12,410 nucleotides of DNA, from positions 1-12,410 of the forward strand of contig JAISKU010000050.1 of NCBI GenBank assembly GCA_031261245.1, read 5' to 3'. Position numbers and translations under genes: made by a program. This document shows positions 5,986 to 12,410 of this stretch, in pieces. The notes beneath the pieces are model-generated. The model saw nothing but the letters and a program-made list of their open reading frames with translations. It made no database searches and had not been told where the DNA came from. How positions within the stretch are numbered: position 1 is the stretch's first letter; each line of letters starts with the position of its first letter. This DNA comes from Oscillospiraceae bacterium (GTDB lineage Bacteria > Bacillota > Clostridia > Oscillospirales > Oscillospiraceae).

Positions 5986-7215
5986 TCATTTTTCGGCAGC
6001 CGCCGCCACTCCCGCCGCGTACCCCGTCGCCCACGCGATTTGCAGGTTATATCCGCCCGTATACGCATCGGCGTCTATTACCTCGCCCGCGAAATACAGC
6101 CCGCGCACGAGCTTTGACTCCATCGTCGCCGGGACAATCTCCCTCGTCTCCACGCCGCCGGAGGTGATCACCGCCTCGTCCACCGGCCGCGGCCCCGAAA
6201 TCCGTATCCCGAAGCTCTTCAGCAGCCCCAAAAGCCTCCCCCGCTCCTCCCGCGTCACGGAATTCACCTTCTTCTCCCCGTCGATGCCGCTGCGCGCGAC
6301 AATCACGGGAATCATCAGCCTGTTCACGAGCTCCCCGAGCGAATTCGCGAAATCGCGGTTCTTGAACTTCTCAAAATCCCGCAAAATCCGCCTGTCGAGC
6401 GTCGCCTCGTCGAGCGCGGGCTTGAGATCCACGCTCACCGCGTACTCCTTCGCGCCGAACTCGCGCATGTGCGCGCTCGCCGAGAGCGTCAGCGGCCCCG
6501 AAATCCCGAAATGCGTGAACAGCAGCTCCCCGAAGTCCTCAAAAACCGGCTTCCGCCCGCCGTCCGTGACCGTTATCCGCACGTTTTTCAGCGCGAGCCC
6601 CTGCATCTCCGCGCAGAACGCGTCCGGCGACACGAGCGGCACGAGCGAGCCTCGCGTCGGCGTCACCGTGTGTCCGAGCTCCCGCGCGAGCCGATAGCCG
6701 TCGCCCGTAGAGCCCGTCGCGGGGTACGACACGCCGCCCGTCGCGATCACCGCGCTGCGGCACGGCACCTCGCCCCCAGCGATAACCGCCGATACCGCGC
6801 CGTCCGACGTTACAACTTTCTCCGCGCGCGCCCGCCTCACCTCGACGCCGAGCTCCCGCAGCCTCCGCGTCAGCGCGTTCGCCACATCGTTCGCGTTGTC
6901 AGACACCGGAAAAACGCGCCTCCCTCGCTCGGTTTTCAGCGGCACGCCGAGCCTCTCAAAAAACTCCGTCGCCCGCCCAGGCGGAAACGCGTATATCGCG
7001 CTCTGCATGAACTTCCCTCCCGTGGGGATATTCGCGATCACCTCGCGCTCCGCGCAATCGTTCGTCACGTTGCACCGGCCCTTGCCCGTTATGCGCAGCT
7101 TTTTCCCGAGCACATTGTTCGGCTCGACGAGCATCACGCGCGCCCCGCGCTCCGCCGCGACAATCGCGGAGAACATTCCCGCCGCGCCGCCGCCGATCAC
7201 AACAGCGTCATACAT
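5986..7215 (-). CDS. HI0933/YhiN-family NAD(P)/FAD-dependent flavoprotein
   Basis: The protein has 409 residues, close to the family norm. The N-terminal MYDAVVIGGGAAGMFSAIVA carries the GxGxxG dinucleotide-binding turn at 8-13, with E31 ending the second strand to hold the FAD ribose. GKGRCNVTN (44-52) is the family signature. The C-terminal segment FAGEVIDADAYTGGYNLQIAWATGYAAG closes the FAD site. It is a cytosolic flavoprotein whose physiological substrate is not settled. Homologues have been labelled aminoacetone oxidase or BaiN, but nothing here supports a bile-acid role. The ATG at 7215 lies 8 bases inside the end of the RpiR gene; the few codons further upstream are RpiR shadow. Members often sit near cmk in Clostridia, as here. 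Confidence 0.9.
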   Translation of the reverse strand: MYDAVVIGGGAAGMFSAIVAAERGARVMLVEPNNVLGKKLRITGKGRCNVTNDCAEREVIANIPTGGKFMQSAIYAFPPGRATEFFERLGVPLKTERGRRVFPVSDNANDVANALTRRLRELGVEVRRARAEKVVTSDGAVSAVIAGGEVPCRSAVIATGGVSYPATGSTGDGYRLARELGHTVTPTRGSLVPLVSPDAFCAEMQGLALKNVRITVTDGGRKPVFEDFGELLFTHFGISGPLTLSASAHMREFGAKEYAVSVDLKPALDEATLDRRILRDFEKFKNRDFANSLGELVNRLMIPVIVARSGIDGEKKVNSVTREERGRLLGLLKSFGIRISGPRPVDEAVITSGGVETREIVPATMESKLVRGLYFAGEVIDADAYTGGYNLQIAWATGYAAGVAAAAEK

Positions 7216-8068
7216 CCGTCTTTTCGTAGACCTCGTACTCGTCCCAGACGCGCTCCAGCCGCTCAAAGTTGGAGCTTATATCGCCGCCCGCCCGCGCCGA
7301 GACCGCGACTATAAGCGCGTTCACAAGACTCAGCGGAGCCACAAGCGTGTCGAGGAAGCTCAGCATGTCGCTGCGCGCGTACAGGCAGATGTCCGCGAGC
7401 TTCGCGACCGGCGACGTGTTGCCGTCCGTAATCCCTATCACGCCCGCCCCCATGTCGCGGGCGTAGCGCATGGCGCGTATCGTGCGCTTTGAGTAACGCG
7501 GAAAACTCAGCGCGATGAACACGTCCCCCTCCGATATCCGCAGAATCTGCTCAAACACCTCAAGCGCGGACGCCTCGCCGACCACATGCACGTTCTCGAA
7601 CAGCAGATTGAAGTAGAATCCCATAAAATGCGCGAGCGCGGACGAGGAGCGCAGCCCGAATATGTAGATGTTCTTCGCGCCGGTTATCGAGCTCACCGCC
7701 GCGTCGAAATCCTCCCCCGAGACCTCGTCCATCGTCATCTTAATCTGGTCGATATCCGACGACAGCACGTGCTGGAGAATATCGCCGCTCTCCATCAGCT
7801 CACGCGCGACCTGAATGCGCTGCACGGAGGTCAGCCGCCCGCGCACCATATCCTGAAGCGCGCGCCTCATCTCCGGATAGCTGCCGTAGCCGAGCTCCTG
7901 CGCGAAGCGCACGACCGTCGATTCGGAAACCCCCGTCACGGCGGCGAGTCTCCCCGCCGTCATAAACGCCGCCTTGTCATAGCTCACGTGAATGTACTCG
8001 GCTATGCTCCGCTGGCTCTTTGACAGCCGCTCCATGCTTGAAATCGCGGTTAAAATATCCCTGTCCAT
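7208..8068 (-). CDS. RpiR-family transcriptional regulator (HTH + SIS)
   Basis: The protein has 286 residues. Residues about 1-80 form the RpiR helix-turn-helix domain. Its core, from KSQRSIAEYI through AGRLAAVTGVSESTVVRFAQELGYGSYPEMRRAL, includes the recognition helix in VSESTVVRFAQELG. Residues about 110-260 form a SIS sugar-phosphate-binding domain, with NIYIFGLRSSSALAHFM and the later GDVFIALSFPRYSKRTIRAM typical of the phosphosugar pocket. The ATG at 8068 is chosen because AAAGG stands nine bases upstream and the HTH domain begins there. The gene starts 5 bases after the rluB stop and overlaps the flavoprotein gene by 8. Family members sense phosphosugars and usually regulate sugar or amino-sugar genes. 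No sugar catabolic gene is adjacent, so the target and ligand are unknown. Confidence 0.92.
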   Translation of the reverse strand: MDRDILTAISSMERLSKSQRSIAEYIHVSYDKAAFMTAGRLAAVTGVSESTVVRFAQELGYGSYPEMRRALQDMVRGRLTSVQRIQVARELMESGDILQHVLSSDIDQIKMTMDEVSGEDFDAAVSSITGAKNIYIFGLRSSSALAHFMGFYFNLLFENVHVVGEASALEVFEQILRISEGDVFIALSFPRYSKRTIRAMRYARDMGAGVIGITDGNTSPVAKLADICLYARSDMLSFLDTLVAPLSLVNALIVAVSARAGGDISSNFERLERVWDEYEVYEKTDV

Positions 8069-8073
8069 CTCAA

Positions 8074-8781
8074 TTAACCTTTCCCGCGCAGCGTTTTTAT
8101 CTCGTCCTCCGTCAGGCTGCGCCATTTCCCCCGTTGTAGCGTGCCGAGCGCCACTCCGCCCTCGGACGTCCGCGTCAGCCGCAGGACGCGCAGACCCGCC
8201 GCGGCGCACATCTTGCGCACCTGTCTGTTCCGCCCCTCGCCTATCGTCACCGTGAGCAACGCGCCCCGCGCAGTGACTTCCCGCGCGAGCACCGTGTAGC
8301 CCTCAAGCTCCATCGGCGCGCGCAGCACCGGCAACGCCGCCTCGACGTCCCCGCTCACCTCGACGAAGTACGTCTTTGACACCTCGTGCGACGGGTGCGC
8401 AAGTGCGTTTGCGAGCTCCCCGTCGTTCGTCATAATCAGCAGCCCGTCCGAGTCCATGTCGAGCCGCCCCACGGGATACACGCGCTCCGGACAGTCGGCC
8501 ACGAGCTCCGCTACCGTCCTTCTCCCCCGCTCGTCCGACATCGTGGTGACGTACCCTCGCGGCTTGTTGAGCATTATGTACACGCGCTCCGGCGACGCCG
8601 GAAGCGCCACCCCGCGCACGGCGATCTCGTCCCTGTCCGGATCCGCCCTGTCGCCGAGCGCCGCTATCACACCGTTCACCGTCACAAGCCCGTCGGCTAT
8701 AAGCCGCTCGGCGGCGCGGCGCGAGGTGACGCCGCGCTCCGAGAGTATCTTCTGTATTCTCTGCCCGTCAATAGTAGACAT
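8074..8781 (-). CDS. rluB: RsuA/RluB-family rRNA pseudouridine synthase
   Basis: The protein has 235 residues. An S4 RNA-binding domain covers about 6-60 (RIQKILSERGVTSRRAAERLI ... VTVNG) and the RsuA-type catalytic domain follows. It contains YIMLNKPRGYVTT (68-80) and VGRLDMDSDGLLIMTNDGE, where D108 of GRLD is the catalytic aspartate. The C-terminal IGEGRNRQVRKM motif is the family's second signature. It converts a specific uridine of rRNA to pseudouridine; by Bacillus gene order this would be RluB acting on 23S rRNA, but RsuA- or RluF-like specificity cannot be excluded from sequence. The ATG at 8781 is 14 bases inside the carboxypeptidase gene, implying coupling. In Bacillus rluB follows dacB-spmA-spmB; here spmA and spmB are missing. 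Confidence 0.92.
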   Translation of the reverse strand: MSTIDGQRIQKILSERGVTSRRAAERLIADGLVTVNGVIAALGDRADPDRDEIAVRGVALPASPERVYIMLNKPRGYVTTMSDERGRRTVAELVADCPERVYPVGRLDMDSDGLLIMTNDGELANALAHPSHEVSKTYFVEVSGDVEAALPVLRAPMELEGYTVLAREVTARGALLTVTIGEGRNRQVRKMCAAAGLRVLRLTRTSEGGVALGTLQRGKWRSLTEDEIKTLRGKG

Positions 8782-9916
8782 AGTACCCTATTCCCCGATA
8801 CGCGCCGTACTCGTTCGCGAGATACCACGCGCGTTTTATCTTCTCCCACGACGACAGCGGCTCCGTCGCGCTCACGCGCACAGTGTCGCCGTAGAACACG
8901 GGAATCCGCGCGTACGGCTTCCCGTCCACCCTCAGCACCGCCTCGCCCGCGTACCCGCCGCGCACTACTGCGGCGTAGACGAATTTCGGCGTCTCGGGCG
9001 TAAACGTGTACTTCGCGTCCTTTTCGCACACGAACGTGATGTCGCGCCCCGCCGTAAGCCTCACGGACGCGCGCGTCCCCGACACCACGGGCAGCGTGAC
9101 GCCTATCGCCTCGCCCTTCTTTATCGTGACCCGCCTGTAGCTCTCGAACGCCCAATCGTAGAGGTTGTCGTGATCCACCCAGTCGTCGGGGTCGTCGAGC
9201 GTCACGCAGATAAAGCGCATTCCGTCCCTCTCCGCGCACGACACGAGGCTTCTCCCCGCGCTTTTTGTGTAGCCCGTCTTGACGCCGAGCACGCCCTCGC
9301 GGTTCCACAGCAGCTTGTTGTGGTTCTTCAGGCTGCGCCCCGCGACGGAGGCGTACTTCGTCGATACGATCGTCGAAAACGTCTTGTTCCTCATCGCCGC
9401 GGCCGTGATTATCGCAAGATCCCGCGCCGAGGCGAGGTGTCCGTCCGCGTCGAGCCCGTTCGGATTCACAAAGCTCGAGTTCTCGCAGCCGAGCTCCTCC
9501 GCCCTGTCGTTCATCCTCTCCGCGAACGCCTCGACGCTGCCCGACGCGTGACACGCGAGCGCCACGGCCGCGTCGTTGCCGGATACGAGCAGCATTCCGT
9601 AAAGCAAATCGCGCACCGTGAGCTTTTCGCCCGGCTTGAGGTACATCGAGGAGCCCTCGATACCCGTCCACTCGCGCTTTACCTCCACCGCGTCGTCCGG
9701 AGAGCACTGCTCAAGCACGACGAGCGCCGTCAGTATCTTCGTCGTGCTCGCGATCTGCATCGGCTCGTCGGCGTTGTACTCGTAAATCACCCTGCCGGAG
9801 GCGGCCTCGATAAGCACGGCGGACTTCGCCGATATCGCCGGCGGCGCGGACGCCGCGAGCGCCGTAATCGGCAGCGCGGCGAAAATGAGCAGAGCGGCAA
9901 ACGCTCTTTTTAACAA
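8768..9916 (-). CDS. D-alanyl-D-alanine carboxypeptidase (peptidase S11, DacF/DacB-like)
   Basis: The 382-residue exported penicillin-binding protein is predicted to trim the terminal D-Ala from peptidoglycan stem peptides. A Lys/Arg start followed by AALLIFAALPITALAA is a signal peptide, with probable cleavage near residue 21-22. The catalytic motifs are complete: SxxK as S57-T-T-K60, SGN at 112-114 and KTG at 213-215. A beta-rich PBP5-type C-terminal domain follows, ending in a Trp/Lys/Tyr-rich segment (WEKIKRAWYLANEYG) that may lie on the membrane. The start is read as TTG (9916-9914) because GGGGAGG stands nine bases upstream and no ATG lies before the catalytic Ser. The longer frame up to 10015 runs into gerW. 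The gerW and DUF2953 neighbours suggest a spore cortex or sporulation role, but a vegetative one is possible. Confidence 0.93.
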   Translation of the reverse strand: MLKRAFAALLIFAALPITALAASAPPAISAKSAVLIEAASGRVIYEYNADEPMQIASTTKILTALVVLEQCSPDDAVEVKREWTGIEGSSMYLKPGEKLTVRDLLYGMLLVSGNDAAVALACHASGSVEAFAERMNDRAEELGCENSSFVNPNGLDADGHLASARDLAIITAAAMRNKTFSTIVSTKYASVAGRSLKNHNKLLWNREGVLGVKTGYTKSAGRSLVSCAERDGMRFICVTLDDPDDWVDHDNLYDWAFESYRRVTIKKGEAIGVTLPVVSGTRASVRLTAGRDITFVCEKDAKYTFTPETPKFVYAAVVRGGYAGEAVLRVDGKPYARIPVFYGDTVRVSATEPLSSWEKIKRAWYLANEYGAYRGIGYYVYY

Positions 9917-9977
9917 TGATAAGCACCTCCCCTTCGGAAATCCTCCCAAAGACAAGCTTATTATTGTCACGTTAGAA

Positions 9978-10379
9978 TTATTTATCCGCGTCTTCTTTTT
10001 TCCGCTCACGCACAAAATCGCTCACGCGGTCGATCACGTCCGGCACCGTCTCGATCACGCGGTCAATCGTCGTCGTGACCGGCGGCGCGATGTTGAGGAT
10101 TTTGACGCTCTCCCCCTTGACGACGAGAAATGCGACCGGCACGATGTTCACCCCGGCTCCGGCGCCTCCGCCGAACGAGTTGTCCGCCGTCGCGGGCTGA
10201 TTCTTCCCGTGGAAGTCGCTCCCGCCCGACGTAAAGCCGAACGTGACCTTCGAGACGGGTATCAGCGTCACTCCCTCGCCCGTGACGATCGGGTCGCCGA
10301 CTATCGTGTTTGCGTCCACCATCTCCCTGATTTTCTGCATTGTCGTGTCCATGAGGTCTCCGATTGGGTGCTTGTCCAT
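9978..10379 (-). CDS. GerW/YtfJ-family spore protein
   Basis: The 133-residue protein is of typical size for the family. It starts MDKHPIGDLMDTTMQKI, continues with NTIVGDPIVTGEGVTLIPVSKVTFGF, a Gly-rich stretch NSFGGGAGAGVNIVPVAFLVV, and a charged C-terminal helix. Bacillus YtfJ is found in spores and Streptomyces GerW is needed for germination; the biochemical role is not known. The ATG at 10379 has AGGAG seven bases upstream, and the gene starts 2 bases after the DUF2953 stop, so the pair is probably translated together. In B. subtilis the same pair occurs as ytfI-ytfJ. The 61-base gap to the carboxypeptidase contains only a weak 5-pair stem and the strong ribosome site of that gene. Its presence is the main sign that this organism forms endospores. 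Confidence 0.92.
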   Translation of the reverse strand: MDKHPIGDLMDTTMQKIREMVDANTIVGDPIVTGEGVTLIPVSKVTFGFTSGGSDFHGKNQPATADNSFGGGAGAGVNIVPVAFLVVKGESVKILNIAPPVTTTIDRVIETVPDVIDRVSDFVRERKKEDADK

Positions 10380-10381
10380 GT

Positions 10382-10993
10382 CTATTCTCCTTTTACTTCT
10401 TGCGGTCGCGTCGCCGTCTTTTTTGACCTTAGCAACAGCGCCAGCGCCGATATCCCGAGTGAAATTGTCTCCCATATCGCTATACTGAAAATCGCCCGCA
10501 CATATACGCGCGGCTCCTCCGCGAGGAAATCCACCGAGGTGTGCAGGTCATAGCGTCTGACCTTGAACGCCGATTCAAGCACGGCCTGCGTCATTCCGAA
10601 CGCCGCCGAAATCCCGCCGTGCGCCATCGCCATCGAAAACGCGTCTCCGCCGCCCTGGACGTACCATACCGTCAGGCGCTTTATCAGCAGCTTCCGCCGC
10701 GCCTTTCCGAGCAGCGACGCCGCGCCGCCTATGAGCTCCCTGAAATCGTAGGCCGGGCCGGGCTTCTTCTCCGCCGTCTTTTTCGGAGTCTTTTTTTTGG
10801 CCTTTTTCGGGGCCTTTTTCGACCGCTTTTTCTCCGACTTTTTCAGCTTGCTCTTGCGCGGGAACACCGTAATCCTCAAAAATCCCACGCGCGCCCGAAC
10901 GCTCACTCCCGCGTCGGAGTATTCCGCTTCCGCCCCCACGCGCAGCAGCAGTATCGCCGCGATCGCGGCTGCGGCGATGGCGAGCCCGATCAC
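10382..10993 (-). CDS. DUF2953 (YtfI-like) membrane-associated protein
   Basis: The protein has 203 residues. An N-terminal hydrophobic helix (residues 2-17, IGLAIAAAAIAAILLL) is followed by a short beta region. A strongly basic stretch comes next (about 47-78) made of Lys with Ser, Ala, Thr and Pro. The C-terminal domain then has paired helices and strands, including KRLTVWYVQGGGDAFSMAMAHG and RVYVRAIFSIAIWETI. This layout matches DUF2953 proteins, which usually lie directly upstream of the GerW gene, as here. Their function is unknown; membrane attachment during sporulation is an inference. The start is GTG (10993-10991), overlapping the scpB stop as GTGA, with GGAGG-type purines immediately upstream. 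The Lys codons contain an 8-base A run (10798-10791 on the minus strand). Confidence 0.85.
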   Translation of the reverse strand: MIGLAIAAAAIAAILLLRVGAEAEYSDAGVSVRARVGFLRITVFPRKSKLKKSEKKRSKKAPKKAKKKTPKKTAEKKPGPAYDFRELIGGAASLLGKARRKLLIKRLTVWYVQGGGDAFSMAMAHGGISAAFGMTQAVLESAFKVRRYDLHTSVDFLAEEPRVYVRAIFSIAIWETISLGISALALLLRSKKTATRPQEVKGE

Positions 10994-11556
10994 TCCTCCG
11001 CCTCCGCGCCCGTCTCTATCGTCAGCTGGCCATCCTCGCGCGGCGCTATCGCCGGCAGCTCCGGCAGCTCGTCCGTCGAGGTCATGCCGAACGTCCTCAA
11101 AAACACCGGCGTCGTGCCGTACAGCGCCGGTCTGCCCGGCGCCGCGAGCCTCCCGCGCGTCTCAATCAGTCCCCGCGTGTGCAGCAGCCCTATCGTGTAG
11201 GAGCAGTCCACGCCGCGCACCTGCTCGATATACGCCTTCGTCACCGGCTGAAAATACGCAATAACCGCGAGCACCTCGAGCGCGGGCTGCGTCAAGCGCG
11301 GCGCGCGCCCGGTCTCGAGCGCGAGGCGTATATAGTCCGCGTACTCCGGCGCGGAGCACAGCTGAAGGCTGTCCTCAAGCCTCACGAGGCGTATCCCGCG
11401 CCCCGACTCCTCGTATCTGTCGCGCATGACCGCCGCCGCGTCGAGAACGAGCTCGCGGTCGATCCCGAGCACGGCCGCTATCCGCTCCGCCGATACGGGC
11501 TCCCCCGACGCGAACAGTATTCCCTCTATCGCGCCCTGTATATCACGAATTTCCAT
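10990..11556 (-). CDS. scpB: ScpB, segregation and condensation protein B
   Basis: The 188-residue protein is the normal length for the winged-helix partner of ScpA in the SMC-ScpAB complex that condenses and separates chromosomes at origins. It opens with IQGAIEGILFASGEPVS and contains QLCSAPEYADYI. The second winged helix, TQPALEVLAVIAYFQPVTKAYIEQVRGVD, is followed by LIETRGRLAAPGRPALYGTT and the FLRTFGMTSTDELPEL close, all diagnostic. The ATG at 11556 is 14 bases inside scpA, with GGAGG nine bases upstream; the longer frame into scpA is a shadow. Its TGA overlaps the GTG of DUF2953. The overlap with scpA fits production of the two subunits from one message. Confidence 0.96.
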   Translation of the reverse strand: MEIRDIQGAIEGILFASGEPVSAERIAAVLGIDRELVLDAAAVMRDRYEESGRGIRLVRLEDSLQLCSAPEYADYIRLALETGRAPRLTQPALEVLAVIAYFQPVTKAYIEQVRGVDCSYTIGLLHTRGLIETRGRLAAPGRPALYGTTPVFLRTFGMTSTDELPELPAIAPREDGQLTIETGAEAEE

Positions 11557-12322
11557 TTTCAAAAACCTCCGCCGCGTCGGAATTGTACGCGATCGACAGC
11601 TCCCCGCCGTCCTCCGACAGCGTAACCCGCCCCTCGCGGCACATCTCCAGAACCGCGAGAAACGCCGCCACGGTCTCGCTGCGCCCGCCGCACTCCGCAA
11701 AAATCCCCGAGAGCGCGAGCGTCCCGAAGCGCCGCGCGCGCTCCGTTATCTCCGCAATCTTGTCGGCAATCGGATACGCCTCCGGGCGCGTGTACGTCTC
11801 CCGCACGCCCACGGCGACGCGCTCCCCGGCCGCCGCGCGTGACAGTATCGCCTCCATCGCGTCGGACAAGTCCCGCCTGTCGTGGCTGTACTTGTACTCG
11901 TTGTCCGGCGCGAGATACTCCGGCGGCTTTGACATCAGCCCCGCGCCGATTGAGTACATCGCCGCGAGCCTGTCCGTCACGGCCTTTATCCCCACGTAAA
12001 CGTCCGTCGCGCGCAGCCGCTCAAGCGAGCTTATAAGCTCCTCAAGCTCCTCCGGCTGCCCCTCGCCGAGCAGCATACGCGTCTTGATGTACGTGAGCTG
12101 CGACGCCATCGCGACGAACTCCGACGCCACGTCGAGATCCATCGCCGCCATCTCCTCGAGGTACGCGAGGTACTGCTCAAGAATAAGCGATATGCTTATA
12201 TCGCGTATCTCTATCCTGCTGCGCGAGAGCAGCTGCAATATCAGTGCGAGAGGCCCCGTAAAATCCTCCGCGCCCGCGCGCGTCTTGACGACGCCGCTCA
12301 GATGAAAAACGGGATTTTCCAT
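11543..12322 (-). CDS. scpA: ScpA, segregation and condensation protein A (kleisin)
   Basis: The 259-residue kleisin bridges SMC heads and binds ScpB on the nucleoid. The N-terminal SMC-binding domain shows FHLSGVVKTRAGAEDFTGPLALILQLL, then IEIRDISISLILEQYLAYLEEM. The usual FxGPL motif is present as DFTGPL. The MASQLTYIKTRMLLG helix follows, and a C-terminal winged helix ends with AAFLAVLEMCREGRVTLSEDGGELSI. The ATG at 12322 is preferred over the upstream frame because a GGGGTG run lies just before it and the preceding gene stops 2 bases upstream, at 12325. Alternative starts farther out fall inside that gene. The N-terminal HLSGVVKTRAGAE insert before DFTGPL is slightly longer than in Bacillus but within family range. 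Confidence 0.95.
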   Translation of the reverse strand: MENPVFHLSGVVKTRAGAEDFTGPLALILQLLSRSRIEIRDISISLILEQYLAYLEEMAAMDLDVASEFVAMASQLTYIKTRMLLGEGQPEELEELISSLERLRATDVYVGIKAVTDRLAAMYSIGAGLMSKPPEYLAPDNEYKYSHDRRDLSDAMEAILSRAAAGERVAVGVRETYTRPEAYPIADKIAEITERARRFGTLALSGIFAECGGRSETVAAFLAVLEMCREGRVTLSEDGGELSIAYNSDAAEVFENGNS

Positions 12323-12324
12323 AC

Positions 12325-12410
12325 TCACCCCACAACCCGCAAAACCGCGCGGAACACGCCCTCTGCGATGTAAAAAAGCTTGCCGTATATCCACGACGCC
12401 GCCGCGCCGA
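12325..12410 (-). CDS. Unidentified protein, last 27 residues
   Basis: A minus-strand frame enters from the right edge and stops with TGA at 12327-12325, two bases before the scpA start. The 27 residues read hydrophobic and aromatic with scattered basic positions (ASWIYGKLFYIAEGVFRAVL), which suits a membrane-facing helix. A site-2 protease-type peptidase often precedes scpA in Clostridia, but this fragment carries no diagnostic motif. The close junction is the main reason to treat it as a real gene. Confidence 0.5.
   Translation of the reverse strand, partial: GAAASWIYGKLFYIAEGVFRAVLRVVG

Noticed and set aside
5986..7215. Bile-acid 7-alpha-dehydroxylation (BaiN) role for the flavoprotein
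   Set aside because: The family is widespread in bacteria without bile-acid genes, and no other bai genes are present here.
8456..9913. A 485-codon plus-strand open frame opposite the carboxypeptidase and rluB genes
   Set aside because: The translation is Arg/His/Val-rich without domains or a ribosome site, and the minus strand there encodes two proteins with complete catalytic motifs. It is a GC-rich shadow frame.
9917..9977. Possible terminator or promoter in the 61-base gerW-dac gap
   Set aside because: Only a 5-pair stem with an 8-base loop is found, and no -35/-10 pair with acceptable spacing. The gap is better explained by the ribosome site of the next gene.
12187..12204. 7-base inverted repeat with a 4-base loop inside scpA
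   Set aside because: It lies within a conserved coding segment (RDISIS), is short and AT-containing, and has no U tract. It is probably a chance structure.

Overview
The window looks like core chromosome of a GC-rich, spore-forming Firmicute, most likely a clostridial lineage of the Oscillospirales or Christensenellales type. This is inferred from three things: an IspH-ribosomal S1 fusion gene, a GerW/YtfJ spore protein next to a DUF2953 protein, and a scpA-scpB-...-dac-rluB order that resembles Bacillus and Clostridia. No mobile elements, tRNAs, rRNAs or CRISPR arrays were seen. No gene-free stretch exceeds about 75 bases.

Plus strand, 1-1893: the 3' end of ispD, then ispF, then a pyrophosphate-type phosphofructokinase. 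Successive genes overlap by ATGA, so they look translationally coupled. Two methylerythritol-phosphate (MEP) pathway enzymes are thus joined to a glycolytic enzyme. IspD releases pyrophosphate and the kinase is predicted to consume it.

Minus strand, 1898-2386: a small LURP-one-related (YxjI-like) gene of unknown role ends 4 bases from the phosphofructokinase stop. Between it and the next minus-strand gene lies a strong hairpin (2411-2457) that could terminate transcription in both directions.

Minus strand, 2458 to beyond 12410: one long compact gene series. In transcription order it runs: unknown partial gene, scpA, scpB, DUF2953, gerW, D-Ala-D-Ala carboxypeptidase, rluB-type pseudouridine synthase, RpiR-type regulator, HI0933-type flavoprotein, then (after a 72-base gap with a candidate promoter) cmk, plsC and an ispH-S1 fusion. 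Most junctions overlap or are a few bases apart, and two genes use GTG and one TTG. The themes are chromosome segregation, spore and wall functions, rRNA modification, nucleotide and phospholipid supply, isoprenoid synthesis and translation.

The most interesting signal is inside the ispH-S1 fusion. An AT-rich island (15 G/C in 70 bases) in an otherwise GC-rich gene carries a promoter-like TGTACA-N17-TACAAT with an extended -10. About 260 bases downstream, exactly at the IspH/S1 junction, sits AAGGAGGT followed by an in-frame ATG. Together they could make ribosomal protein S1 separately from the fused polypeptide. No clearly new multi-gene system was found.
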